Part shown: positions 22,931 through 34,786 of the stretch, in pieces
Layout: each line of letters opens with the position of its first letter
Numbering within the stretch: position 1 is the first letter of the stretch
From: Xylaria sp. FL1777
Taxonomy: Eukaryota; Ascomycota; Sordariomycetes; Xylariales; Xylariaceae
Reading direction: 5' to 3'
DNA: 64,000 bases
Assembly: GCA_022578965.1 (NCBI GenBank)
Contig: MU400521.1
Span: forward strand, 62,001 to 126,000
Program-made: the position numbers and the translations under genes
The notes under the pieces: model-generated
The model's input: only the letters and a program-made list of their open reading frames with translations
What the model was told of the DNA's origin: nothing
Database searches by the model: none

Positions 22931-24735
22931 CCCTAGTAGTCACATAGTAGGTGGGTTGAAAGGGGTCAGTAGCTATATTAAATGTGTAGGTTGGTCAATG
23001 TCAGGAGCTAGGGTCGCATCAGGGTAGAAGCAGCTTAATTTTGGGGAGACAGTCTAGTATCTTCTATATAAAGGAACTCAGGAATCAATAATATTGAGCC
23101 CTTACCCATAACCATGACCTAGCAGCTACCCTCTAGTGACCCAACTTCACTCTGGAGACAAACACCTCTGACATATACGGACCGTTCACTTTGATATTTA
23201 GGAGAATTCAGGAACTGATTGATTGGACCATTTGGCTCTACCTGTTACCTACCTACTATCTAACTACTGATATGCCGATCAACTCCCTCCGGGACAACAC
23301 CCCCTGAGAGCTGGGTGTCCTTAGGCACGCACAATAGCTCAGCATTTCACAAACTGTGGGTGTACTCTATTTTGGTTAGCTTCCCAGACTTGTTGAAGGT
23401 TTATGGATCCTCAAGCATGATGAGCTTCTTTCAGATGCTTGAGGATTAGGTATCTCAGGGCACGACTACCTGCTCGGGCTCGCTTAAAGCCTGGTTATCC
23501 CCTAGCATGATTTACTCCCAGGGCGCGCTGAGTAGCCCAGGCCGTTATCGGGACCATGTTCGTAGGTATTGCCTGTTTCATCTTCATTTTAAGCACTATC
23601 CTTCCCATACCTATCACGTGAAGATCTGAGAATGAGAGAGGACCTGGGGGTTTCTTTAGTTTTGATGGACTCGTGGATTGTAAGACACTTTACAGAAGAA
23701 AACCAACGGATTAAATATCATTAACTAATGTTCTTGGGGCAGCGTAAGTGAGACACGAAGAGTTAAAGCCTATGGACGGAATAGTCCGGTTTCAGTCAAA
23801 AAGCTCTATGAGAACCGGATAGAGATGTAAGCCCATAGCTACCTATATACTTACGTAACAGGTCATAGCGTATCAGTATCCATATGCCAAGGCGCCCGGT
23901 GTAGCGCTGAGGAACCGGTGTGTTAGTCAGCTGAAACGCCCCTGTCTGCTGCTGTTGGATATTTTGCTTCATGCGTATTCCATGTCCTCCGAACAGCGCG
24001 GAGCAAATAGATACCGATCATTAATTTTCACAACTTCTCCAACTTATTCTTAGCGATTCGGCGCTGTTTCTTGCATATGTTCCCTCTTCTCTATAAAAAG
24101 GCCTATTTATGCCTGTTTTATCACTACGAATTCAGCCTAAGTGTCTAACCTTAGGCAATTAGTTTTGGATTATTTGCTACTATCATTAACTAAGTAAGGT
24201 CGTAGGGAATAATTGCGGCTCAACAAGCTACGGTCCAATAGATAACCATGCTCTTCATGATCATCCATTGCTGTGTCTTAGCTGATGCAACGCAACAAGG
24301 GAAAGTAGACCACGGCTAAGCTATCAAGTTCCCAACAGATTGGTCAAACCATGAGGCATTGTTTCGCCCTACTTTGGTCGCTTCTCAAATATGATGACGC
24401 ACCGGGAAAAAGTAAACGCACTCTTGTGCCGAAACTAAATGCCAAGCTAAACTTGGTTGCGGACTCCGTGAGAAACCCCTCACTTGTCAGGATGCCTGCC
24501 ATGGTTATACGTAACTTGGGCGAGATGGGGATGTGGAGAGGAACAGGGGGACAGTCCTCCCAGTTTGGAGCTTACGGCGTATTTGCTATCTGATATATAC
24601 TTGAATAATGTTTTCCCTCGGGATACCTCGCAGGCCTTCGCAACTTTGCTTGTTCTAACTACTCCTCATTCCCTTACCCTCCGCCGCGTCCCGTGTAACT
24701 TGTAAGTAAGCTTCCACCATTATAACCTCGCCGCC
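22931..24735. other. Spacer with dispersed repeat copy B
   Basis: 1.8 kb. The repeat copy lies at about 22995-23180. Around 23404-23443 a GCATGATGAGC...GATGCTTGAGGAT segment forms an imperfect inverted repeat. No gene recognised. Confidence 0.45.
22995..23180 (+). repeat. Dispersed repeat, copy B
   Basis: Same orientation as copy A at 12826-13030, sharing GTCAGG-AGCTAGG, GAATCAATA-TTGAGCCCTTA and GACCCAACTTCACTCTGGAGAC. Divergence suggests an old non-coding element. Confidence 0.6.
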
Positions 24736-26300
24736 ATGTCTGCCGCGGGGCCAAACGGCGACGAACCTTACTCCAATCTCACCTTTTCCAACATCATCGA
24801 TGGCAAGCAGAGGAGCTCGGACGTCAAGGAGCAGGTCGTTGATCCACGGACAGAGGACTTGCTCTGGGATGTCCCCGTAGCGTCGGCCCAGGACCTCGAC
24901 GACGCTGTTGATGCCGCCAACCGCGCCTTCAAGACCTGGAAACTTACATCTCATGCGGAACGCGAGAAGGTGCTTCAAGATATCGCCGACTGCCTGCGCG
25001 CGAATAAAGATGTTCTTGCGCATGTTCACATGAAGGAAACGGGCAAGTCATCCATCATGGCGAGCACCGATATCGAGGTGGCGGCTCTTCATTACGAATA
25101 TTACAGTACGCAGCCCTATGGTTCTAACCGAATGACAAGCTAAACTAAGCGTTTAGAGGGCATAACTCTCGAAGACGACGTGCAGCACGAGGATGACACG
25201 GTCAAGATCGTGGGCACGTACGTGCCCATCGGCGTCACGGCTGCCATATCGCCTTGGAACTTCCCCATGATCTTGAGCAGCGTGAAGATCGTGTCCGCGC
25301 TAGTCACAGGGAACTGCGTGATAATCAAGCCGTCCCCCTTCACGCCGTACGCGATCCTCAAGTTCTGCGAGCTCGCGCAGTCCATCCTGCCACCGGGCGT
25401 CTTCCAGGCGCTGAACGGCGGCGCTGATCTCGGCGAGCGCATGACGCTGCACCGGGGCATCCACCACATCAGCTTCACGGGCACCGTGGCCGTGGGCCAG
25501 CGCATCCTGCAGAACTGCGCGAGGACCATGAAGAAGGTGGTCCTCGAGATGGCGGGCAACAACGCCGCCATCATCTGCGAGGACGCGGACCTCGAGAAGG
25601 TCATCCCGAGCGTCGGCCAGGGATGCTTTTTCCACGGTGGCCAAGTCTGCGTGGCCTCGAAGCGCATCTACGTCCACGAATCCCTATACGAGAGGTTCAT
25701 GGAGCTCTTCGTCGAAGAGGCCAAGAAGTACTCGCCGCATAACATCCTGTACTCGCCGCTCAGCAACCGGCAGAATTTCGAGCGGGCCAAGTCCTTCCTC
25801 GCCGACTGCAAGAAGAACAACCACGAGATCGTCATCGGCGGCGAGGTCAAGAGCGACGAGAAGGGGTTCTGGATCCCGCCCACGATCGTCGCGAAGCCAC
25901 CTGAGGAATCCCTGGTCGTGCAGGAGGAGCAGTTTGGTAAGCATGTTCTAATTCTTCCGACGGGACGGTTCTGTCCGGGTCCTTCCTATACGAGACTAAT
26001 ATCCCGTGCCCTCCAGCGCCCATAGCACCGGTCTTGACGTGGTCGGACGAGGACGACGTCATCGCGCGCGCCAACCTCGACAACGCGGGGCTCGGCGCCT
26101 CTCTGTACACGCCAGACCTGGAAAAGGCTCGCCGCATCGCCCAGAGGCTCGAGTCTGGCTCTGTGTGGATCAACCGGTTTGAACGCCCGCACTTTGGTGC
26201 GTATTTTGCTGGCTGGAAGCTGAGCGGATTTGGCGGCGAGCTCGGAAAACACGGCTTATATAATTACTGCCAGGTGCAGTGCTTGCACTTCCACAAGTAG
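24736..26300 (+). CDS. Aldehyde dehydrogenase (NAD(P)-dependent, ALDH superfamily)
   Basis: Three exons, 24736-25105, 25157-25936 and 26017-26300, give 477 residues. The enzyme oxidises an aldehyde to its acid through a thiohemiacetal. Visible motifs: SPWNFP (about 156-161), KPSPFTP, FTGTVAVGQ, general-base glutamate in LEMAGNN (about 254), catalytic cysteine in GGQVCVAS (about 288). The usual LELGGN is LEMAGN. The intron 1 acceptor chosen is GTTTAG at 25156, giving YEYYKGITLEDD in phase; intron 2 is 80 bp with GACTAAT. The final exon has SGSVWINRFE and SGFGGELGKHGL, where most relatives have VWVN and SGxGRExG. Closest general type is the betaine/aliphatic semialdehyde group, but the substrate cannot be fixed. 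No targeting signal and no related neighbours. Confidence 0.9.
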
Positions 26301-26665
26301 CGAATACTGAAACTCAATATGGTATAAGTGAGATGGGAAGCGGTTGTTGTTTTAGCGGGAAAAAAAGTAATTTTAACCACATAAGAGTGATCCATATGGC
26401 ATGATTCCAGGCCGGACATGAGTCGAACGGTATCTAGCCTACCTAGGCAATGCATTAATGTGAATGATATGTAGTGATACGCATTGACTATAGCATAGTG
26501 TGATTGACATACACTAAAGTGGGAGCAATCTCATACCTCCAAGTTATAGATAACATACACCTAATACACGAGTACTAGGTTACATTAAGAAAGATATCTT
26601 TCTATACGAGTTATAACGTCTACTCTTTGTCACCATCTAACCCCCAACCGCAAAAGCTCGACAGC
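26301..26665. other. Spacer between convergent genes
   Basis: 365 bp, AT-rich, with a CTACCTAGGCA motif near 26438. It holds the 3' ends of the aldehyde dehydrogenase and aminotransferase transcripts. Confidence 0.4.
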
Positions 26666-28423
26666 TTAAGATTCTATATATTTCTTCAAACCCCTCAACC
26701 TTTCCTTGGCTGTCTCTAAGACCTCATCTTCCTTGCAGACCGCGAAGCGCATATAGTCCTCAGCAATCCACGTATTAGGATCGGTGTAGAACTCGGTGGG
26801 CGGAATGGCCGCGACGCCGACCTCGTGGATTAGGAACCAAGCGAGCTTGAAGTCGCGCGGACGGCTCGCGACGTGCGGCGGGAATGGGTAGTCGGTCGGC
26901 AACTTGACCTTCGCCATATTCACCATGACGAAATACCCGCCTTCGGGGTCTGTGTAAGGGAGTCCCAGCTCATCCCATATCGCGTTGAAGCGCGTCATTT
27001 TAGCCTTCATGTCGTTTACAGTCTCCCCCCAGAATCCTTCTGACTCAGCCTGTTCGAAACCTAGATTTGTGATTAGCCTGTCTATCCTATGGGGAGCCCA
27101 ACGGCAAGAGAGGATTGAGAATGGAACTCACCGACAGCGCAGGCTTCTTGTAGAGGCGATACGGAAGAATAGCAGATACGGGTGTGAGCTGCGGACACGT
27201 ACTGGATCAAGTGAGCGGGTCCCATCAACCAGCCTACGCAATGTTGTCAGTTTCCAAGTCGACACCGTTAACCTCAACACCAAGAGGCCGTTGTCGATAG
27301 AGATATAGGAAGACTTACCGACACGCCATCCCGTAGCGTAGAAGTTCTTGCCAGCAGATCCAACGGTAAGCGTCAAGTTCTCGATCTCAGGAGACAGTGT
27401 GGCAATTCTCGTGAAGGGCACATAGTAGAGCCGGTCATAGACCTCATCTGAGAGAATAATGATCTCATTCTTGACGCAGAGGTCTCCTATGCGCTGAAGT
27501 TCCTCCTTAGAGAAAACCTTGCCGACGGGGTTGTCTGTACGTCACGATGAGTTGGTCATCTGCTGGTTTTAACAGGCGTACCCAAGTGCGGAGCGCAAAC
27601 TCACGGGGTGTATTGATGACGATCATCTTCGTCTTGGGTGTGATAGCTTTCTCCAACTTGTCGAAATCCACAGTCCATTCAGCTGACGAGGATGTCCGGA
27701 CTGCTCCGTCTTTAGGTGGACTTAGGGGCACGTAGACGATCGTGCCGCCAGGCATCTCGATGTTGCTGATATATCTAGATAAACCTACTCAGCAAACACG
27801 AACCCCCCAGTCATATATCTATGCACATATCTCAAGCTTAACATACTGGTCAAAGAACGGCTCGAATATAATGACCTCGTCACCCGGCTCAATGAAGGCC
27901 ATGAAGGCGCTAAGCATGCCCTCGTTGGCGCCGGTCGTGATGGTAATCTCGGTGTCCGGGTTCAGCTTACGTCCCCAAAACGGCGCATAGGCATCAGAGA
28001 TGGCCTTCTTTAGCCGTGGCCGGCCCTTAGTAGGGCTGTATTGGTTGCAGTCCACGCGGTCGAGAGCCGACTTGGCTGCGTTGATGATGAATGCAGGGGG
28101 GTTATAACCAAAGAACCCCTGGCCCATGTTCACGATGGGCTGAACAGGAGAAGCAGCCGCGGCCTCATTAACGATAGACCTAGGATTTCTTCTATCAGCA
28201 ATTCTGCAGTATGACACGCAATATGCCAAGCGGCAGCGTCTCACCAAACATCTTGTCTCTGGCCGGCGACCCGGGCAGCGGGCTTTAGCTTTGCCGGAAG
28301 TTGTGCAGCCATGGGAGTGTGAAATCTGCGGCGTATTGCTGAGTGATGCTGGATTCTTGGAGAAATGTTTAATCTCTTTCCAAGTAAGAATCTAGAACAA
28401 GACTGTAAACCAGCGAGGCCCAT
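26666..28423 (-). CDS. bna3: Kynurenine aminotransferase / class I aminotransferase
   Basis: Six exons: 28423-28245, 28179-27847, 27774-27605, 27534-27319, 27233-27132, 27060-26666; introns 65, 72, 70, 85 and 71 bp, all GT-AG. Total 464 residues. It is a PLP enzyme that transaminates kynurenine to kynurenate and related amino acids (Bna3/KAT group, also cysteine-conjugate beta-lyase activity in relatives). Motifs: GQGFFGYNPP, NQYSPTKGRPRLK, TTGANEGM, FEPFFDQYISNIEMPGG (created by splicing), NTPHNPVGK, ILSDEVYD and the Schiff-base lysine in SAGKNFYATGWRVGW (about K290). The first 40 residues are Arg/Ser-rich without acids, consistent with a mitochondrial presequence; a second Met at about residue 38 would give a cytosolic form, as in dual-localised relatives. 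Head-to-head with dsc3 (663 bp). Confidence 0.95.
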
Positions 28424-29086
28424 TTAAGTAATTATTACCCTATCAGATCTCTCTCTCTCTTAACTCTGTGCTCTCCGAGACTTGTTCACGAAGCAGCCTC
28501 CACTTCGGTGATACCGCCGCCCTTTGGTCTGTTTTCCTCGCACTTGAATTGTTCCTTCTTGCGTCTTCTTGAATGCTTTGGTATTTATTCTAGTTTCATC
28601 GAGTCTAAGAATTCGCTCTTTTGCTTTGAAATGTATTCCTCGGGATTGTGACGCAGCTATTCCGGGATCGGACTTGGAATTGCGCGCGGTAGAACGAATG
28701 TGTAAAAGCACGTCATTTACCGGCTATCTTAGCGTGAAGGCCTAGCGAGGTAGCAGCTTCTAGGTACAGACTACCGGTACCTGAACGGATTCAAACTCAT
28801 TGCGGCAACAAGCGCCAAGCTCTTATCGTTCCTTAGCTAACAACATTTTATCTACAGCATCCTAAAATAGGTACCTTCAGAGCCACTGAATCACCTGAAT
28901 CACATCTACACTGCAGCACAACATCCCTTACATATACTTACATTAGACCTCAAGTTATTCCTCAGCGCCTCATTTTCTCATACAACTAAGCCCACCACAA
29001 AGCAAATAAAGAAACACTGACTCACCACCTATTCCAAACCGCCACACAATGCCTCTCCCTCGACGCAACGCCAACAATCCAACACC
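28424..29086. promoter_or_regulatory. Shared divergent promoter, bna3-like / dsc3
   Basis: 663 bp between two outward-facing start codons. A CT-dinucleotide run (about 28450-28461) lies just upstream of the aminotransferase. No defined transcription factor site is claimed. Confidence 0.5.
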
Positions 29087-30136
29087 ATGACCACAACGGC
29101 GCCCACCTCCGGCCTCCTCCCGAAAGCCACGTCGGCCGCGCCGCCGCCGCCGCCGCCGCCGCCTCTCCTCCTGACCATCCGGTTCAGCGCGGCGCTGCCG
29201 GACCTCGAGCTCGACATCCCGCGGCCCCACGCGACGACCGTGGTCTCGCTGAAGCACCTGATCCGCTCGCGTCTCGACAAGGCCGACGCGCGCCGCCGCC
29301 TGCGCTTCATCCACGGCGGCAAGATCCTGCCGGACACGGCGGTGCTGAGCTCGGTGTTGCGCGCCCTGCCCCCACCACCCCCTCCCCCTCCATCCGCTTC
29401 GTCCCGGACAGAGAACGGCGACCTGCGCGCGAAAGGGACCGACGTCAGCAACAGCAAAAGCAAGGGCAAGTCCATACCAGGACGTCCGGAGGCCGCGCCT
29501 CGCATCTACGTGAGCTGCAGCATCGGGGCCGAGCAGACAGCCTCGGAGCTCGAGAGCGAGGCGCAAGCGGCTGCCTTACCGCCGCCTTCGTCATCCTCCT
29601 CCTCCTCCACCACAACTCCTGGCTCGAGGAGTCCTGGTCCAGGCCTGCCAGCAGCGACGACGACGACGACGACGACCGCGCCACGGGGCTTCGAGCGTCT
29701 CCTGTCCGCCGGCTTCACCGCCTCCGAGGTGAACCAGCTGCGCCTGCAGTTCCGCAGCATCCACTCCTCGCGCTACACGCCCGACACGCTGCCGAGCCCC
29801 GACAGCTTCCGCCGCATGGAGGATGCCTGGATCGACGACAACGGCGCCGCCGTGCCTGCGGCTGCGGCGAACGCGGGTGTCGACGACGCTGGCGGCGGTG
29901 GCATGCTGGGCTTGGGCGGAGGTGGCGCGCATGGCGATGAGTTCGGGCTAGTGGGTCTGGTCGACGTGCTGATCCGCGGCGTCATCACGGGCTTCATCTG
30001 GCCGATGGGTAGTGCGGGGTGGCTTATCCGCGAGGAGCGTATGTCCAGTGATCGCTGGCGATTCATGGTTGGCGTCGGTGTCATGTTTGGGGTTCTGATT
30101 GGTTTCATCCGAGCCATCTCAGGGGATAATAAGTGA
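29087..30136 (+). CDS. dsc3: DSC E3 ubiquitin ligase complex subunit 3 (DUF2407)
   Basis: Intronless, 349 residues. After a Pro-rich head, residues about 27-95 form a ubiquitin-like domain (LLLTIRFS, LELDIPR, VSLKHLIRSRL, LRFIHGGKIL). Proline runs, Ser-rich and Thr-rich linkers follow. The DUF2407 core contains GFERLLSAGFTASEVNQLRLQF, YTPDTLPSPDSFRRMEDAWIDD, and two C-terminal membrane segments around GLVDVLIRGVITGFIWPMG and FMVGVGVMFGVLIGFIRAI. In fission yeast and Aspergillus, Dsc3 is part of the Golgi Dsc ligase that activates SREBP and supports sterol and hypoxia responses. The coding region is extremely GC-rich, with CCG and ACG repeat tracts (about 29139-29163, 29655-29678), which create long spurious frames on the other strand. 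Convergent with mtr4. Confidence 0.92.
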   Translation: MTTTAPTSGLLPKATSAAPPPPPPPPLLLTIRFSAALPDLELDIPRPHATTVVSLKHLIRSRLDKADARRRLRFIHGGKILPDTAVLSSVLRALPPPPPPPPSASSRTENGDLRAKGTDVSNSKSKGKSIPGRPEAAPRIYVSCSIGAEQTASELESEAQAAALPPPSSSSSSSTTTPGSRSPGPGLPAATTTTTTTAPRGFERLLSAGFTASEVNQLRLQFRSIHSSRYTPDTLPSPDSFRRMEDAWIDDNGAAVPAAAANAGVDDAGGGGMLGLGGGGAHGDEFGLVGLVDVLIRGVITGFIWPMGSAGWLIREERMSSDRWRFMVGVGVMFGVLIGFIRAISGDNK

Positions 30137-30654
30137 AGTTTCCAAGCGAGATGGGTCACCTTCTCTTTGACACAATTGTACTAAAACTTGCGATTTCTGC
30201 ATCGAAATGGCGTTCGGGGAAGAAGCATTGCAAGGCGTTTACAATAGCTATTCATAGGATCTGCATAAATAGGACATGTCACGTTGCAGCCAGAAAGACG
30301 ACAAGAGGCTCTGAGCATCACCCACAATGGTGATACTCGGTTTGTCTATCTAGAACATATGCACCCTCACCCTTCCCAAAGCCACAGGCACAATCGATAC
30401 CCCTTTAGAACATTACAGATTTCATATCTTTTACACTAATTCTTTTTTGGGCAACATAAACCGAGTGATATCACCCCCAAAACTCCATAGAAAAGCAGAA
30501 ATCATAACGCTAATGAAGAGCCCACAGGCGAGACTACAGCATGCAGAGCCTACTACGTAGTGGCAATCCACTGGTTCATAGATCTCCCAAGCACGCAGCT
30601 CTTGCTATGTCCCCAGGCAACGCATGACCACATGTGAAGTAACTCGGAACAAGC
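30137..30654. other. Convergent 3' flank between dsc3 and mtr4
   Basis: 518 bp. Nothing besides 3' untranslated sequence is evident. Confidence 0.4.
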
Positions 30655-33600
30655 CTATAGGTAGAGGGATTGGGCAGCCACAATATCGCGACGGATCTTA
30701 GTCAAACTCTCCTCGAACTTAGTTTGTAGATCTTCGCTGCCCATGACTTTAGCGGCCTGGGCCATTTGCCTAAGAAGCTCTTCGAGGCGGCGGAAAAGGC
30801 GAATGAGAGAACCTTCGTAGGCCCCGGTCATTTTACTATGATATGTTAGCAGTTGTGGACGAACGGAATGCATGGAATTTTGGAAAGGACTTTGGGATTC
30901 ACATAGGTGCATACATACCAGACTTCTGCAAAGGACTTGCCGTTAGCCCAGGCATAGACAGTTTCCATCAACTGATACTTCAAGCTCTGGACGTATTCAT
31001 CCTCGTTAACTTCTAGTTTGCTTTCCTGGCTGACCTTGGCGATAATACGAGCTTGAGCCTGAATTTGCGAGTAGGGTTTCATTAGTTCCTCGGGGAGAGC
31101 TGGTGCTTCGACTTTCTCTTCAAATATAAATACACTAAGTACCGCAGCAATGAGCTCAGGCGATAGTTCGTTAAAGAAACGGTTAAATAGCAACTCGGAG
31201 AGCAGAAGCTCATGGCCCTCGGTCGATGAAATCTCACAAGCGACACGAGCCTTCATCTGGACAACCTCGCCTTCGTTGATAAACCCAAGGCGTCGCAGCA
31301 CTCTTTTTCTCGACTTCAGTTCGTCTAACTGCGCGATAGAGTGCGCCTTGCCTATTTTCTTCTTCAGGGCTTTGATCTCATCAGTTCGTGCGATCTTCTT
31401 GGAGTATTGTTCCCATAAATCAGGTAACAGCGGAGAACCGTGTAGAGGGTTCGACAGTAATCGCGATTCTAAAACTTCGATCTTGCGGAGTAACTTCTTA
31501 AAGGAATCATCCGTAATGTTCATGTTTTCGATAGGATCCAAGACAGGCAAGCCGTCGGGGAAGCGTCGCTCGACCTCTTTCAAGGCTTTGAAGAGTTGCT
31601 TACGAACCGACTCGACATCTTCTCGCGACGAGATATCTTTCGGCATGAACACGCGTATCTGACTCAATGCCTTGATGCATGTGAGCATACAAGGAACTGC
31701 CTCAAAAATGCCATCAGTATTGGGATCATTGGGTGCAGCACCAACCGGCATTGCCGTAGAGGGATTAGCAGGGCCGAAGGGATCACAACTAGGGTCAAGC
31801 CGAAGATAAACGTCGATAAAGTAGGACTCTTGCGGTTCATGCTCTTTCTCGCCAAACTTTGGCTCTTTGCGTTTGGTAAAGTTAATTACCACGCCCCAAC
31901 CGAAGTCTTTTCCAGTCTTTGGGTTAGCGATCTGAACAAGCCGTCCAGGCTGTAGAAACTCGATACAATGCTTCGGGTGTTGGATTACGTGGAGCATATC
32001 CTTGGTGTACGTTGATAGTTGCTGGCGCAAACTGTAGTAGTCCTTGACGGTAGCCTCATCCGGAATAACCATTTCATCGCGCTCTTTCTGTAGTTTCATC
32101 AACTCATGCTCAAGGTTGGCGACGCCAGCCGTGTTCTGGAACTGGAAGAAACAGTTTTCCAACATGAAGTCTGGAGAAATAGCTTCAATTCGGAGCAAAT
32201 TTAAGACCATGTTGTAGCCGAGATGGAAGGCTGAGTTAAGACGGTCTTGCTGGCCTATGACAACGCCTTTTGCAGTCTCAGGTTCTAGCTTCTCATCGAC
32301 CATCATGATAACGATACCACGTTCGTCAAGACCTCGACGACCAGCACGGCCAGACATTTGAATGTATTCGGACGGAGTGAGGGGACGCACGCCTGTGCCA
32401 TCAAACTTGGTGACTTTTGTAAAGACAACTGTTTTTGCAGGCATGTTCAACCCAATAGAAAATGTTTCAGTCGCGAAGAGAACCTTGATTAACCCCTCCT
32501 GAAATAGAATCTCGATCGTCTCTTTCAAAATGGGTAGTAAACCTGAGTGATGGACACCAATGCCCTTCTCCAAAAGCGGGAGGATATTCTGGATCTGAGG
32601 AAGCTCACGGTCCTCTTCGGATAGAGATTCGATGGCACTAGTGAATACTTTGCGTACCATTGCTTTCTCGCTGTCATCGTTGAAGGCGTATTTCGAGGTG
32701 TGGACAGCGAACATCTCGCATTCCCTCTTGCTGAAGCTGAATACAATTACTGGATTGAAATTCTTGCTCATAATCATCTTAACAATCTTTTGGATATCTG
32801 CTTGTTGAGAATCGTTCTGTTTTCCCTTGGCAGTCTTCTTGTGTCTGCCCTTGCCTGTTTGTTTGGCATTAGGGTCACTGGGATCTCCCCCCTTTCGTTC
32901 TTCAATCAATTGCATTGTTTTGTTGAAGTTGTGTTCTCGGAAAACACCCTTCTCATCAACAACCAAGAAAATACCTGACCCACCGGCTGGGAAGAAATAG
33001 TTTTGCAAAGGGGTGGGCCGGAAGTCGGTATAGACAACATGGCAGGCCTGGCGGTGAATCTTTGCAATCCATTCGGCAAACTGGAAGGCATTTGGAATAG
33101 TAGCAGACAGAAAGACGTATCGCACTTTATCTGGCAGAAGGATAATAGTTTCCTCCCACACTACACCACGTGACTTATCTCTCATGTAGTGGATCTCATC
33201 GAACACAACCCATGCCACTTCCCGCATAATCTCTGACCCTCGGTACAACATTGACCGCAGAATTTCTGTTGTCATAACCAGACAACTAGCTGTTGGATTG
33301 ATGGTAACATCGCCCGTCATAAGACCAACATCTCCGAAAGCCTCGTTGAACTCTCTGTATTTCTGGTTGCTAAGGGCTTTAATGGGACTTGTATAGATGA
33401 CACGCTGATTTCTTTTGAGACATTGCGCGATGGCATATTCAGCGACAACAGTCTTTCCGGCACTCGTGTGAGCCGATACAAGCACACTCTCGTCCCGCTC
33501 GATCGAGGAGATGGAAAGGCGCTGGAAGGGGTCGAGTGTGAAGGGCCACGATCGAGCAGGGTCCTCGGGCGCCTTGTGTTCGGAAAGTGGGACGTATTCG

Positions 33601-34055
33601 TAGTCCAGATCTGGTGGAAGCGCAACCTGATGCTGGATGTTATGTGAAAGGACGAGCGACGCCTCATCCTTCGTGGCTGCAAACCCAGCGGCTGCAGCAA
33701 CTTCTCTAGACTCGGCGGTTTCAAAGGTGTCGGTCAATACAGGCTCTGCAACGCCATCCTTTCGTCGTCTTTTGTTGTCGCCTTGGCCATCCGATGCCGC
33801 ATCTTCAGCGCCATCTTCTTCGGGTGAGGTTGGCTGAATGTCAGTCATGTCGATCTCGGGCGCCGAAGGCGCGGATGCAGCAGTGTCGGTGCCATTCTTC
33901 ATTGCCCCATCGGCCTTGCGCTTCTTGCTTCTCTTCTCCTTCTTCTTTGACTTGGATGCTTTCCCCGTAAAAGATGATTCAGCATCCTGGCCAGGAAGCT
34001 TAGCCTGTTTGTCGGCCGGCTTCTGGTCGAAGACGTCGAAAAGCTCGTCGTCCAT
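30655..34055 (-). CDS. mtr4: Exosome-associated RNA helicase Mtr4 (Ski2-like DExH)
   Basis: Two exons, 34055-30919 and 30835-30655, with an 83-bp intron near the 3' end (GTATGT ... TGCTAAC ... CATAG) that restores FAEVCKMTGAYEGSLIR. Total 1105 residues, the fungal Mtr4 length. Start placed at the ATG giving MDDELFDVFDQKP; an upstream in-frame ATG at 34169 lacks conservation. Motifs: SAHTSAGKT (Walker A, K201), DEIH at 286-289 (motif II), LSATIPN, VHHSGLLP, SIGLNMPAKTVVF, QMSGRAGRRG (566-575). The arch/KOW region and a C-terminal helical bundle follow, the final DSHCT segment being partly in exon 2. A Lys-rich nuclear-localisation-like stretch lies at residues 35-50. Mtr4 unwinds RNA for the nuclear exosome in the TRAMP complex and rRNA processing. 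Essential housekeeping gene, divergent from cox8. Confidence 0.97.
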
Positions 34056-34786
34056 GGTAGATGCGACCAACTGAGGGTCCGATTTAAGAACAGTTGTAAT
34101 ACAGAATGGGATTGTGTGCGAAGCATTAAATGAAGTTATAGTAATGGTTGGGGTCGCAGAGCATCGCAATTATCTCTAGCAGCACTCGTGGTGAGAGTCT
34201 ACTTTGTAAGGTGAACTTTTCAAGGCAAGAGTGGCAGAAAAATAGTGAGCTGCGCAAAGAAGCTAGCACGATAATGGGGATCGGACGCAGGCGGTGAGAT
34301 CGAGTTTAGTGGGTTGTACAGGTGGTACAAGCCTAGATACGTACCAACCTCACCCAAACACTCACTACAAACCGCTCAAACTCTACCAATTCAAACACGA
34401 AATAACCAGCCAAATATGTTAGATGAAAAAAGTAAAAATAAAAAACTCAAATAAGAATGAACTGAACTTATTGTATAACTATATTCTCGTTTATTTGATT
34501 CTTAAAGTAGTAGTTTCTCCTACATGTAGGTACTACCTACGTAGGTAACACATTAGGTATTTAGCCGAAGCTCAACCGAGCCGGTGTCCTAGGCCTGTAG
34601 CGTCCTTTAGATAGCCGGAACTCGTATGATGATGAAAGGAAGGAATCAAGCTCAACCACCTCCGCAAAATACACACCCATCTCCCCTCCACCACATCTCC
34701 GTCCACAATTGAAAAGGTACCATCCCACCCACGCCTCGTGTCGCTCCGTTTCAAGCACCCACCAGCCAGCTAATTGGCCGCCGCAG
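34056..34786. promoter_or_regulatory. Shared divergent promoter, mtr4 / cox8
   Basis: 731 bp between start codons. It includes an A-rich tract (about 34424-34448) and a CATGTAGGTACTACCTACGTAGG cluster (about 34521-34545) of the TACCTAGGTA type seen elsewhere in the window's spacers. Confidence 0.5.

Noticed and set aside
25106..25149. Alternative acceptor for aldehyde dehydrogenase intron 1 ending at AAG 25149
   Set aside because: It would put the following exon out of phase with the upstream codons; the GTTTAG acceptor at 25156 keeps the frame.
28460..28711. 83-codon frame in the divergent promoter
   Set aside because: Lies in the bna3/dsc3 promoter region and has no similarity to a known family.
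28970..29932. Several long minus-strand frames across dsc3
   Set aside because: All are Arg/Gly low-complexity shadows of the CCG/ACG-rich dsc3 sequence.
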